From: Neopestalotiopsis rosae | Lineage: Eukaryota; Ascomycota; Sordariomycetes; Amphisphaeriales; Sporocadaceae | Assembly (NCBI GenBank): GCA_023078685.1 | Contig: JALGAS010000002.1 | Coordinates: 372,001 to 436,000, forward strand | Reading direction: 5' to 3' | Length of the DNA: 64,000 nucleotides | Part shown: positions 34,363-45,815 of the stretch, one piece after another | How positions within the stretch are numbered: position 1 is the first letter of the stretch | Layout of the letters: every line of letters begins with the position of its first letter | Made by a program: the position numbers and the translations under genes | The notes under the pieces: model-generated | The model's database searches: none | What the model was told of the DNA's origin: nothing | What the model saw: the letters and a program-made list of their open reading frames with translations, nothing else

Positions 34363-34649
34363 GACTCTGATTGTGAATACGATGGGCTGTCTTGGCTGCG
34401 CTCAAAATTTAGTTGAATATGAGACTTACTGCATAATTTGGGTTTGAAACTTTTTTTCTATTATCATTAACAATATCTTGATGTGTGAATATTGGCAGGT
34501 ATTTCATGTGAATCGTGAGAACTCCCGACGTCCAAGACCTACTTATAACTCCAATGCAGTATCTTGTCCCAAAGCAAAAGTATCCCCAAAGTAAACAATT
34601 TTATTCGAAATCTCGTCACAGGGGAGAAGATACAGTCTGGGATCACCCA

Positions 34650-36627
34650 TCACAGAGAGTGGAGCTTGGAGTCCTTGGTCATGCGGCGGAACTTCTTGCC
34701 AAAAGGCAGGAAAACGGCGAGTCCGAGCACGGAGAAACCGACGGTGAGGGCCATGAGCATCAGAATCGGGCCCAGGAAGCCGTCCGTGGCTGCCCAGTCG
34801 TTGATGTAAAAGATCATGCCAAACTGTAGGAATCAAGAGGTGGTTAGCTTGGTGCCATGGAGCAGTCGGTGAAGAGACAATGATAGTATTGGTACTCACC
34901 CCGAATGTGTTCTTCACAATGGTGGCGGCAATCATGATCTCGCCAGGTAGCGTCTTGTAGCAGTCGACAGCGTAGGCAATGACGATGCTAGGGATACCCA
35001 CGACCTGGATGCCGACGAGCATATATCTTGAAACAAACTCATGTTAGCCTCATGCACACCAAAAATGGAGGACCATGAAAACTCTGTTTGGACTCACCCA
35101 GCAACCACAATCGCAGGCCAAGGCCAGCTGCGCTGGTATCCGACGGCCGTAATGACCATGCCGACCAGATTGATGGCGACATAGGGAATCAGTGCAGGGA
35201 GTCGGAACTCGGCCTCAAGGACACCGTTGTTGGTGCGAGCACGGCGCAGAGCGACCCAATCGGAAAAGGGTCCGGCAGTGACTAAGGCAATGGCGGCGCC
35301 CACGACAAAGGCGAAATTGACGAGACCGATCTGGTCGGGGGAGAAGAGAAAGGGAGGCGCCGCGAACACCTGGGCCTGGGTAATGTTGAGCACCAGCAGC
35401 GAGTTGGACGCAAAGCCCATGGCGCATGAAGCCCAGAGCACAATGGGGTAGAAGAGAATCTGGATGGGCGAGATGACGTCGCGCAGCACCGACGGCAGGC
35501 CGCCGCGCGTGAACCGCGGCAGAGGCAGCGGCGAGAACTGGGCCTTGCTCGGCCGGCCGGTGCGGGGTCCCGAGGGCGAAGATGCGGGCGAATCGTGGCG
35601 CAGTGTCGTGCCGGTAGAAGTTCGCGGCGCAGACTCAGTGCCCGAGGTGCGGCTGTCGACGGATCCCGGCTTGGCCTCACGTACTTGGTGGACTGACACT
35701 GGTGGCGACGAGGACCGAGATCCTGACGATGGCCGGTCGTACTTGGTTTCCGGGTGGGCTACAAGAATAAACACGAAGCTCACGGCTTGAAGGATCGTGC
35801 AGACCCAGAACTGAGTAATTTGGTCAGTATCAAGATTACAAGGTCATGATTGTGGTGTGAGGCAACTTACAAACCACCTCCAATTAATTTGAGATGCAAT
35901 GGCTCCGGAAATGATTGGTCCGATGAACAGTCCCATGAAATATGCCCAGCTGGAGAAGTGCGGTTAGCTAAAACACCGTAGATATTCGGTGCAGGTGTGA
36001 ACGAACAAGTAAAAGGTCATGCCACGTCCCCTCTGGTGGAGGAAAAGCACGTCGGCAATGACCATGGGCATGAGACTTTCATTGGCCGCAGCCCCCAGAC
36101 CCGAGATGACACGAGCACCCAGGAAGCTGGGGTACGAGGTGACGAGGGCCTGCCAGATATTTGCCAGGATGCACACAATGGAGCAAATGATGAGGACGGG
36201 GCGACGACCAAAGACATTGGCCGCGGGCACAATAAGAAAATTGGCATAGCCCAGCGTAATGGCTGCCACGCCAAAGAGCAGGTTCACCTCAGGCAGCGTC
36301 TTGCCGAACTCGTGCTCAAAAATGACCGAGAGCGGCGAGATGGACAGTGGCGTCATGATGGTGATGAAGGTGAAGAGGAACTGGTTGCCCAGGACTATGG
36401 TCTTCCATGTTGTGCTCCAGTTCTTTCCCGACGGTTAGTCTAACATGCCGACAATGATTGTGAGAGAAAGTAAGATGCCAACTACTCACCAAAGGATCAT
36501 GAGGGTCTGAGGTTGGGCGTGGGATAAGGACAAGGTCCTTGGGAGACGTAATCTCTCCATGAGTTCCATCCTTGTACACGACATCGGTGCCGGGGATGAT
36601 GTCGGGCTTCTCGCGTGTCGCCGCCAT
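34650..36627 (-). CDS. MFS transporter (drug/metabolite type)
   Basis: Six exons on the minus strand, 36627-36490, 36422-36007, 35949-35871, 35810-35098, 35026-34900 and 34823-34650, sum to 549 codons (548 residues). The second donor is GTTCGT, weaker than the rest. The start ATG at 36627 (MAATREKPDII) follows a C-rich leader. Twelve helices can be marked; characteristic blocks are NWSTTWKTIVLGNQFLFTF at helix 1, FLIVPAANVFGRRPVL, GLFIGPIISGAIASQINWRW, and a Ser/Pro-rich central loop of about 90 residues. The C-terminus ends in a basic tail, GKKFRRMTKDSKLHSL. This matches the fungal DHA-type family of plasma-membrane exporters and importers with unclear substrates. The next gene on the same strand is a hydroxyacid dehydrogenase at 1.3 kb distance; no joint pathway is evident. 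Confidence 0.85.
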
Positions 36628-37965
36628 GGTGAGAGACAATAAGGAACAAAATGACAATTGTATACCAGGGTGTTGGGTAACTGTGAAGCACTTGGATCTC
36701 CCAGGATTCCAAAGCAAGACAAAACGATCTCAACGGCGAGGATCAAGGCCGCCTATTATGTATTCTTCTGGGATGTATGGTCTCTCCATCTCTATGACAC
36801 CCAAACCCGGTTCCGAACTGGATCTATATTCGGACGGGCCAAAGAAGTATAGTGACTTGTTCGACCGACCATGCCAACCTCAAAGTCTAGACCAATACGG
36901 TTCCTAGATTGGTCTCAATTAGCAAGGGGGATCTACCATAAGGTACTCACCAAAAGATTAACAAAACTTATCTAGATGGCTTGCTATTCGCTATCGCCTC
37001 AGCTATTTTGACTTCATGGTGTGGCGAAGCTTGGCAGAGTGAATACCCCATAGCCAGTAGTGGGGCTGATGTCAGCCAGTCAAGCCAGTCTGAATAGATG
37101 GGATATATGGCTTTTTAGGTTTCAAACGACAGCGGCTCCTTCGAGCGGGCTGGCGTGCCGGGTAGAGATGTTGTGAGCACGGTTGACCCATCCCGTGTTA
37201 GTCGAAACTCTCTTAAGCAGCGTGGGAGGAGAGACTCAAGCGTATTGGACGACCGGACGTCCGAGACTGCTGCCACCCTCAACTTCAAGTCCAGCCTCCC
37301 CTCACATCATCATGTAGTCTGGAGTCAATGGCACATAGTAAAGACCACAAGTGGACAGCCCTACCCTGGTTTGCTCGAGTAAGTGGCAGCTCTTTCTGGC
37401 AGAATAGGTTATAATGCTTGCGTTTGCGTTTTCCACGTGCATGCAGGCGTCCCGCCATGATGCCCATAATGCCCGCTAGAGACGTGGGAGGCAATGGGAG
37501 GCGCCGAGGAGCATAGAAGCATGTGGGACAATTACCATATGCGGGAATTCGCTACCTGCAAAGACGAATATCTCATCCGGTTTGGCAGTCAGCGCAATGC
37601 AAGTGCAGCCGGCAGTACGGCTCAATGTATAGCAAAGATAGAAGGGACAGTCTTGGCGCTCATCGACCGAATCACGGTGGCTATTGGGTGGTTGAAAGGA
37701 AGTCACGCAGCTGCCGTTGCATGCCAATGCGCACATTTTCGTTTTCATCCGCCATCATCTAGTCGTGATGCTGCCATCGTGTTCCATGATGGCGGGGGTT
37801 CCCAGCAACAACGGCAGTATTCTCGTCTGATAGCAGGAACAAGCTCAAGGTTAGACACTAAGATGGGGGTAAAAGAGAAACTTTGATAGAAATGTACGGG
37901 GATGATGGTGAGGATTAAATTGGCTCAGTTCATTCAGGGCGCCCGCTAGCTAGCTACAGATTGCA
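36628..37965. other. Intergenic
   Basis: Promoter of the MFS gene and 3' flank of the dehydrogenase. Small frames (37155-37382, 37494-37886) show no signature. Confidence 0.5.
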
Positions 37966-39233
37966 TCAGTAGCCAAATTCTTTGCTGACAACATTGATCA
38001 GTGGCCGGCCAGCACCCAGATTGTCCAAATTCGTCTCCAGAATATTGAGGACCCGAGACAGGATAGCCTGCGACTGCCAGCTGACATGAGGTGTGATGAG
38101 CAGATTCGGCGTTTTCCAGAGTTTATGGTCGGCTGGCAGGGGCTCGGGGTCGGTAACGTCCAGTGCAGCACCGCGGATCTTGCCCGACTCTAGAGCTTCT
38201 GTCAAGGCATCCGTGTTAATTATAGGGCCGCGCGCAACATTTGACACAAACGTCTTCTTCTTGCTGAGAATCTCAAACTGCTCTGTCGATATCAGCCCCT
38301 GTGACTCCTTGGTCAAGGGCAGAGCCAGGACTAGGATATCAAGATCCTGGCTCAAGAAATCATTAATGGCCTCCTTGGACGATCCATGAAACCATTTGGT
38401 AGGCAAGAGTCCTTCGGGGTCGCCCGTACCAGGCACGCAGTATGAATCGTCTCGACGACTCTCCGGTGTTGACCTTTCACTTCGAGTATAGGCATAGATA
38501 TCCATGCCCATGGACTTGGCGATGCGGGCGCATTGTCGCCCAATAGCACCGTAGCCAAGAACACCCCTGTCCGTCAAACGTCAGCACTTCGTTCTCTAGC
38601 CAGTCGTTCTAGCGGCCGCGGTGATATAAGCCTACATCCGAGCAATGGTACAATCCTGTACAGTGGTTGCAAATGGGGGTTCCCATAGGCCAGTCTTCAT
38701 TGATTGTGTGTATCGATTGAAGTGGTGCTGGTGGGACAGGTAAGACCCAATTACCCACTCTGCAATCTGTGGTCTATATTGAAGCTCATCATGGTCAGTC
38801 ATAAGCTGTAAGCTAAGGCACCTTACCAAGGGAATAGGTAGGTAGATTTTGTACAGAGTATGCCATGTGGGGTTGTGGCTTACGCGTGGACACCGTTTGC
38901 TGTGCAGAAGGTGACTTCTTTTCGACTGAACGTCTCATGGCCCGACCAGAAGTCTATACCGGCAGAGGGCAGCTGAACAAAGCGTACCGACTTGAGGCGT
39001 TCTGCAGGCGGCGGGTACTGGAAGCAGAACCCCAATGTGACGCCTTGGAAGATCTCCTCCCCTGGGTCCTTCATGTTTGAGAAGGTACCGCCGTCCTCCA
39101 GAATGTTGGCCCATCGGACCTCCAAGCCCGGGTGCTTTGCCTTTACCCTCGAGATCCACTCCTCGTTTGGCGGCGTGATGAAGAGGACGAGGAGCACATC
39201 TTTGCTCAAGGTCGAGCCTGTTACTGCCGACAT
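37966..39233 (-). CDS. D-isomer-specific 2-hydroxyacid dehydrogenase
   Basis: Three exons, 39233-38884, 38773-38636 and 38566-37966, give 362 residues. The N-terminal substrate domain holds RFVQLPSAGIDFW and the capping stretch CTANGVHAPQIAEWVIG, which spans the first intron. The NAD domain begins MGVLGYGAIGRQCARIAKS (GxGxxG), again across an intron. Catalytic residues are the Arg in SNVARGPIIN, the Glu in DVTDPEPLPADH, and the His in LLITPHVSW. A roughly 20-residue insertion after the first strand of the NAD fold (SERSTPESRRDDSYCVPGTG) is common in fungal members. It should interconvert 2-keto and D-2-hydroxy acids (glyoxylate/hydroxypyruvate-type or longer) with NAD(P)H in the cytosol; the exact substrate is open. 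Confidence 0.92.
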
Positions 39234-41741
39234 TGTGGGGCTGGATGTGTGTATGCGTGTAGCGTGTGAGGGGCAATGTATTGATCTGTCTATGTGGCTT
39301 GAAGTAACAACCCGGCGGTGTTAAGTGAATTTAGATGGACTCAAAAACAATTGACTGTAGTTGAAGGACAAGAAAAGTCTAAGGCCCGCCTACCTGCAGA
39401 AGGGCATTTATACCAAAATGGGACCCCTGCGGTGATTGATGCAACAAACTGGTACCAGATGACTGAGGGAAGGGAAGGGCTGAAGGGCGTGCCACGATAA
39501 CGATAGTAGACCGTTGGCTGCCTGCAGTGCTTATAGCGCAGTCAACGGCCAACCAGTACATTCCCCTTGCTTCCAATGTTGTGCAAGAGCTACAGCTTTA
39601 TGAGTAGCTCGGCATAAGAAGTGGGTATTCTGAGTGGTCGCAGGTTGTAAGAATTGGTAATCGCTGACAGGACTATCTATACCCTGATCTGGGCGGAAGG
39701 CAATCTGACGTTGGATCATGGAGTTAAGGTGGACGCCGATGGGTATAGCGCTTAGCTCTCTCGGTTTTAGGGGTCTAAGGCCATCTACCTCAGCATTCGT
39801 GTTTTTCGCATAGCTAGGTAGATGCCGGCTTTGTCTTGGGAATATTATGCCAAAAATGTCACATCGAAGGGGAATGATTATAAAGCATCCTTCAGTGTAA
39901 CTCCACAATTTTTATATCCCCCTCTTGTCAGGGCTTCAACTACCCTATAACCTTAAGCCATGCTTGAGCTGTTTAGGCGTCTTCTCGGACAAAATCTGCT
40001 AGAAGCTCCAAACTAGCGCAATAAGAAGTGTCCCATTGCATATTTCAATTCAGTCAAGAATGCAGGTGTCTTGAAGACGTAAATTGAACAAATCTTCAAT
40101 CAGCAGACAAATGTAGATCCTTGTGATCTGCAAAGGGCAAGAGACGGTGCTGCATACAGAGGAATATCAGAGGGGAGCTCTCAACTAACCTGGGTAGATC
40201 AGAGTCAGCCAGGTTAGGGCCAATTTTAGCGTACATCGAAGGTAACCATTATTAGATGTTTGCCAAGTCCTGATTACAATCCAGCATCCACGAAAATATT
40301 GTCGATATGAACTGCTCATGGCTGAGTCTAGTCAGTTTGAGGTTCAATATATGCATATTTCATCGCGAATCATATGTTAGGAGCACCAATGTTGCCATCG
40401 AATGCAGGCACCCACATGAATGCTACCTGACACGGACACCATACTGTAGTATAATGTCTTGCCGTTTGTACGGGGCGGCCCTAGTTGCATTCGTGTTACA
40501 CGTTGATATACATGTGCCACCAAGCAGACAAAATCCGAAGCGTGCAGCTTCTCTAGTGTCCGCAAGAATATGTTGCAGTAGTTGTGGCTCTTTAAACGTA
40601 ACACAGGTGAGAGATTGCCGGGAATAACAGCGAGAATTCGATCAACGTACCTATGTCAATCCACTGGCACTGCTGAAAGGCTGCCCAGTCGTCACGAACA
40701 TTATGCTTTGTCTCGACTCCACGAGGCCATGACACCTTTGGGTTATTGATCGACATCATGTAGCCAGTGATTGTCACTCAGTCTCCATTTGCCTTCATTT
40801 TTCCTTCTGCACTCAACACAACTAGTCAAGCCACCCGTACGCATTCAGTCCTCTGCATTGCTAGCTTTGATCTTCTGAACGGAAGGATGTGCCGGGTGCA
40901 CGTTCGAGATTGCTTGTTGGCATCCAGGAAGGTATCGTCCCAAGGTAGGAACGTACATAGTTGTGCATTAGATGACTCAATGTCGATACATATTTACGGA
41001 CGTCACGACCTCGACACAAATCCGGCGCCCTGCGATACACACACATGTTTGTTGTCTCGTGACAGGAGCTTGGCTGAACAACAGTGTTCGTTCTAATGCA
41101 TTCAATCAATCCAAACCAGTATGCAAATACAGCCATCATCATGATTCAGAGGTATCTCTACAATTCTCTACAGCTCCTCATGTAAATCTTACGAGCACAA
41201 GTTCACGTGAGGTGATGCGCCTCTGCTGTGGACCAGAACAGTCAACCGAGAAAACTTATGAATGGCTGCTGCAGGAGTCGATGCGGGGAGAGAAGAGAAG
41301 AGGAAATCTCGTATTCTTGATCATATATGAAGTATATGCAGGCCCAGATCTGAGCCGGCTGGATGCAAGTCCGATGTCGTTCTCCCAAAACCGGTAGTAA
41401 CAGAGCACTCGGTCGCTCCTGAAGCATCAAGTCGACCATAAAATACAGAAATGAGATGCACCTCCCATCTATACAAGTATTGGATAAGGAATTAGCGGTT
41501 GCTATCGGTAGACCAGCTGGCAGGTACACTCTTCGATGATGATTTCAGGGAAAGTACGAGACTGGAAGATGGAGTCAAAATCAACAAACTTCAGAGCCCT
41601 CTGGCGTTTCTCGTCTCCAAACCAAACCACAACAACAGATTCTTTCATCAGTAGTCATATCTCAGCTCCCGAGCCTTAGCTTTCGTTACTTTCCGCTGCT
41701 ACAACACCCAGCCGCCCAGGAGCTCTTTATTCTCTTTCATC
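39234..41741. other. Gene-poor region
   Basis: No supported gene over about 2.5 kb. Frames at 39531-39908, 40307-40627 and 40972-41397 have no motif. Several AT-rich segments are present. Confidence 0.45.
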
Positions 41742-42170
41742 ATGCGTGTCATATGCTCCGACGAACCCACCAGTTCCACAGACGCGCAGCAGTCTTTCCA
41801 GACTGATCTGGCCAAGCGCTATCCCGTTGAAGAGTTGCACTATGGAGCCTTTTCCGAAAGCAGCAGAACCGTTACGGCTGTCGCACTGGCTCTCGTGGTT
41901 GTCTTTGCCTTCGCCGTCCTCGTAGCTTGCTGCGGCTATTTCTTCCGCCGGAGAAAATTACGCAAGTACCGAAACAGATCAAACAACAACATTTCCCAAC
42001 ACGTTCCCCCTACCGGTGGTCCAATGTCGAGTGTTCCCGGCGGTCCAACTTCCTCGAATATGCCCAGAGTCTCGCAGCCACCCGCGGCAGCTCACACTGG
42101 TCCCGATCACCGTGTTGGGTCAGTCGGTGCAACGATTGTGCCACAGCCTATTGCCGGTGGATTTCGATGA
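41742..42170 (+). CDS. Small single-pass membrane protein, unknown
   Basis: Single exon of 142 residues, ATG at 41742 after a C/T-rich leader of the kind seen at real ascomycete starts. A short N-terminal segment is followed by one hydrophobic helix (TVTAVALALVVVFAFAVLVACCGYFF) and a strongly basic stop-transfer (RRRKLRKYRNR). Then comes a Pro/Gly/Ser-rich tail with repeated GGPMSSVPGGPTSS-like units. This layout is typical of small fungal plasma-membrane or endomembrane proteins of unknown role; I recognise no named family. It could also be a receptor-like fragment, but no second exon fits. Confidence 0.6.
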   Translation: MRVICSDEPTSSTDAQQSFQTDLAKRYPVEELHYGAFSESSRTVTAVALALVVVFAFAVLVACCGYFFRRRKLRKYRNRSNNNISQHVPPTGGPMSSVPGGPTSSNMPRVSQPPAAAHTGPDHRVGSVGATIVPQPIAGGFR

Positions 42171-42506
42171 ACAGTCACCAACAACGATCAAATGATCTTG
42201 AGCTGAGTCTTTGTGACATGGTGGACGATGGCAAGATTGGCGGGGTGCGGTTGGTCTCAATGCAGTATCAATGGATTGACAGGCTTGTTGTCCAGCTTCA
42301 AGAGAAGCAGTATGCGGTAATGGTCTCGACTTTACGCTGTACTCAATACCCTAAGTTCACAACACCAAAAGTTATAATGGATTATTGCTAAGCTTCCAAT
42401 ACTTTTCGCTTTCTGGTCTGACTCTCAATAGCATCTGATTTGGAACAATTACCACATTGGCGACCCGTAAACGAGTTCCCATCTTCCCATCTCCACAGTC
42501 CTCTCC

Positions 42507-43145
42507 TTATTTCCCATTGGCATGTGCGTCGTTGTAGTAGTGAATCTGTGCCTCAAGTCAGCGTCCACCACCACAATTTTCGCTCAATTTTCTTGGACTC
42601 ACTGTCTGATCCGCACAACCGCTAGGCGTCTGGTACGCATAGGCACCAGTGTTGATATACAACTTTTGACCAGTGCAGACGAGCCAAGCAGCGAGGTTCT
42701 GGCGCTGGATCTCGGGCGTACTCCAAGTAAGAGCATCCCCCTGGAAGACAAACGTGCCAAACGTATTCTTGGTGGCATTGAACGAGGTACCCAGCGTGCG
42801 CTGTGGCGGCTGGGCCGTCAGATCGGCCGGCTTCTCGACATTGAGGTACAGCGGCGCCGACCCGGACCCCATGTTGGCCACGAGCTGCCCGTCCTCGACC
42901 TTGTACTGCCCAGCCGTCGTGTACGACTCTAGGATGGCGGCGCCGGGCTGGTAGGCCGGCTTCGTCTGCAGGTACTTGTGGTAGTTGGGCGCCACTACTG
43001 CTCTTACCCAGTACCAGCCCGACTGCAGCGTGGTTCCGGGACCCGTGGCTTGGCGGGATTCGAGGGTTGGTGGCTCGGCGACCAGAGGATGAGCGGTTGC
43101 GGCTGTGGCGAGGAGGATGTAGACGTTTGCTATGTTGAGCCGCAT
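42507..43145 (-). CDS. Small secreted protein, cell-wall type
   Basis: Two exons, 43145-42603 and 42545-42507, total 193 residues. The second exon of 39 bp encodes IHYYNDAHANGK, which completes CADQT from exon 1. Reading through the first donor instead gives a Gly/Arg tail without sense. The N-terminus MRLNIANVYILLATAATAHP is a signal peptide, followed by a possible Kex2-like dibasic-free propeptide up to LESRQ. The body has Tyr/Asn/Gly-rich strands (SGWYWVRAVVAPNYHKYLQ, GQYKVEDGQLVANMG, LYLNVEKP, FGTFVFQGDALTWSTP) and two Cys near the end. It resembles fungal conidial or cell-wall proteins with a beta-sandwich of PhiA-like layout, but I cannot name the family firmly. It may alternatively be an effector-like protein. 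Confidence 0.7.
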
Positions 43146-43587
43146 TGTGGTAGATGGTTGGTTAGTTGGCTCGAATCCTGTTGAAGTGTTGTCTGGATTG
43201 ATTGTTCAGTCTTGAATATCACACTCGGGCGTTGCGAGAAATTACTCCCAAACTTCTAGATCATGTCAGGCCTTCAACAAGCCTCATGTATTCGTTGATG
43301 CGGACACGATCCCGCCGACATGTCCCGATATGGCAATTTACTATGGTAGGATTGGGCTTTAATGGACTTTTACCCGCTATCAAATCGTATGGTCGACTGG
43401 CGAATTATACAGGGTTTTCCTACAATGAGACTAATGATCATATATCCTCATGTATTGAAGCCTCTGATTCGCCATCGAATTTAGCCGGATGTCCAAGATC
43501 ACTACGAGCTGTGCCAACGCAAAAAGGGTTCATGACACATGTCTATATTCATTGCGACTTAAAAGCTCAGAAATTATCAATCCGTTT

Positions 43588-45348
43588 TCACCACCTATAA
43601 GGCCAGCTCTCATCCCGCGCAATTTCAAGCTGCGCGCGGTAGATGCGCTGATCCTCTGCATCATCAAACTGCAGCAGCGTCGGCGCGGTGGTCGCATCCT
43701 CCTCTGGCTTGACGAAGTAGGGCCCGTCGACCTCGCACTGGGTATAATTGTCCGGCACGGTGCCATTGTACAAGAAGGCGCGCACGTGGCGGGCGACGCA
43801 GCGCGACGGCATGGCCAGCGAGCAGTGGCCGTAGCCCCGGAGCTCGACGATCTGGGAGCCGACAAAGGCGGCGTTGGCGGCGCGCGCCGAGATGAGGGGG
43901 CAGACGGGGTCAAAGGTGGTGCTGAGGATCAGGAGGGGGTGCGCCGTCTCGACGCCGTACTTTTGCACGAAGCTGTGCGTCTTGGGGATCGCCCACTGCT
44001 GCTTGCTGTAGACCTGGTCGTTCTCCATCAGGGCAAAGAGGCTCGAGTTCATAAAGGGCAGGATCAGGTCCAGCACGCCCTGCCGGTCCTGGGGCCAGAG
44101 CCCCGGGCCGGAGGCGCCGTCGTTTTGCTCAATCATGGTCGTCGTGTCCTGGTCGATGATGCCGTGCCAGGGCCCGTGGAGGCCATAAGCCAGAAAGGCG
44201 TCGGTGGCGTTGCCCTGGAGAAGCTTGGCGAGGTTGTCGGCGAGGGTGTACCAGTTGGCCGGCTTGTACAGGGCGGGGAACAGGGCCGTCAGGATAATGT
44301 TCTCCCTCGTCAGCAGGCCCCAGACCGTGTTGTTGACGTAGACGCTCAGGGGCTCGGTCAGCTTGTCGGCAAAGTCGAGCACCTTGGCCTGCAGCTCCTC
44401 CTTTGACTCGGCCAGGGAGGCTAGCGGGCAGTCGTCTTTGCCCGCCTTGATGCACTCGTCAAAGAAGCCGGCGAGCACGTTCTCCGTGTCGGCCAGCTCC
44501 TCGCTGTCAATGAGGGTCTCGTACCAGTCAAAGTTGTTGCCCACGCCGTCGATGATGACGCGCTCCGAGCGCTCCGGGAAGAGCGTGGCGTACGTCTGGC
44601 CCAGCATGGTGCCGTAGCTGAAGCCCCAGTAGACCATGTCGCGCTGGCCGACGGCGTCGAGGATGCTGTTCATGTCGGCCGCCGTCTGCGGCGTGTTGAC
44701 GTAGGCAGCGTGCTCGCCTATGGTGTCGGCGCAGGCGCGGACAAAGTTTTGCGTCCAGGCGTAGACCTCGGCACTGTCCTCGAGCACCTTGGCGGTGCGT
44801 ACCTGCGAGAGCTGGCGCTTGGTGTCTTGGTCCGCGTAGCACGTTGCCTTGGGCCGGGAGCCGTTGACGCCCCGGGGGTCGAAACTGAGGAGGTGGAAAC
44901 CCTCGCCGACGATGGCATTCAGCTGTTCGCCCTTGCGCCACATGAATTCCATGCCGGAGCCTCCTGGGCCGCCGGGGTTCAGCAAAACGTTTTGCGTCGC
45001 ATTCTTGCCTCGCAGTCGGATCAGCGGGATGCTGAACGTCTTGTTGCCAGACTTGTCGGGATGGAACTGGTCCATGGGCACCTCAATCTCACTGCACTCG
45101 AGCTTTCGTCCAATGAGGTCACCGCACTCTTCCCAGGTTATATTCTCGCCGGGATACTTGAGCTTGCCATCCAAGGTCGCCGCAGAGTCATGACAGGAAT
45201 GACGGCCATACTTCCACGTCTGCGAACTCGGGAATTGGAACCAGGCAAAGCAGACCAGCGCGCCGACCGCAAGGGACTTGACAAGTCCCGACGGCCCGAG
45301 GCGCCACCTTTCTGGGCCGTCAATGATTGTTGACCTCTTTTCGTCCAT
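43588..45348 (-). CDS. Membrane-anchored TAP-like alpha/beta hydrolase (peptidase family)
   Basis: Single exon, 586 residues from ATG 45348 (MDEKRST). An upstream in-frame ATG would add a segment with no family match. After a short cytosolic part, residues about 22-40 form a signal anchor (LVKSLAVGALVCFAWFQF), making it a type II membrane protein or secreted after cleavage. The hydrolase domain has the oxyanion block LLNPGGPGGSGMEF, the nucleophile GFSYGTMLGQ, then the C-terminal TAP-like domain with the acid in LSTTFDPVCPL and the base in LRGYGHCSLA. Cysteines in RKLECSEIEVP and CVARHVRAFLYNG are typical. Related proteins are proline aminopeptidase/tripeptidyl-aminopeptidase-like serine hydrolases. 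It probably trims peptides outside the cell or in the secretory path. Several N-glycosylation sequons agree. Confidence 0.88.
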   Translation of the reverse strand: MDEKRSTIIDGPERWRLGPSGLVKSLAVGALVCFAWFQFPSSQTWKYGRHSCHDSAATLDGKLKYPGENITWEECGDLIGRKLECSEIEVPMDQFHPDKSGNKTFSIPLIRLRGKNATQNVLLNPGGPGGSGMEFMWRKGEQLNAIVGEGFHLLSFDPRGVNGSRPKATCYADQDTKRQLSQVRTAKVLEDSAEVYAWTQNFVRACADTIGEHAAYVNTPQTAADMNSILDAVGQRDMVYWGFSYGTMLGQTYATLFPERSERVIIDGVGNNFDWYETLIDSEELADTENVLAGFFDECIKAGKDDCPLASLAESKEELQAKVLDFADKLTEPLSVYVNNTVWGLLTRENIILTALFPALYKPANWYTLADNLAKLLQGNATDAFLAYGLHGPWHGIIDQDTTTMIEQNDGASGPGLWPQDRQGVLDLILPFMNSSLFALMENDQVYSKQQWAIPKTHSFVQKYGVETAHPLLILSTTFDPVCPLISARAANAAFVGSQIVELRGYGHCSLAMPSRCVARHVRAFLYNGTVPDNYTQCEVDGPYFVKPEEDATTAPTLLQFDDAEDQRIYRAQLEIARDESWPYRW

Positions 45349-45815
45349 GGTCGGATTGAGGATATGACTTGGTTGATGAAATAGCCAAGAAAGACGAGGA
45401 CTTCTGCCTATCATCTTTATAATAATGTCCAAAGTCCGAGAGTAACTTAACCGTAGTGGGTTTAGCTTGGTTGGCACAGTATTCGGGATCGGTGATCGGA
45501 ATGAGTCCATCGTAAGCAGGAGTTCGGTTATAACCACGATTGACAGGGGTTGTGGAGTGCTGTATGCAGTCTTGGTTACACAGTCCGTTATGTTGTCCAG
45601 CTTCAACGGCGTTTCCAAGTGCGCTACAATGATTGATCATGAAGACAAATTTATCAAGACCACATGAGAATTGGAAAAAGCAAAACTTCAAGCGCTGCAA
45701 ATGTTGGTGTATTGATGCAGAGGCCAGTACAGAGGGAGGACTTCAAATCAATGTCCATAAAGGCTCACACATCCTTCAAATCCCATCAGTATCTCGGTCG
45801 ATTCATCCGGCTAAA

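Noticed and set aside
43489..44406. Large open frame on the plus strand
   Set aside because: It is antisense to the alpha/beta hydrolase gene and reflects its GC-rich codon bias; the minus strand has clear catalytic motifs.
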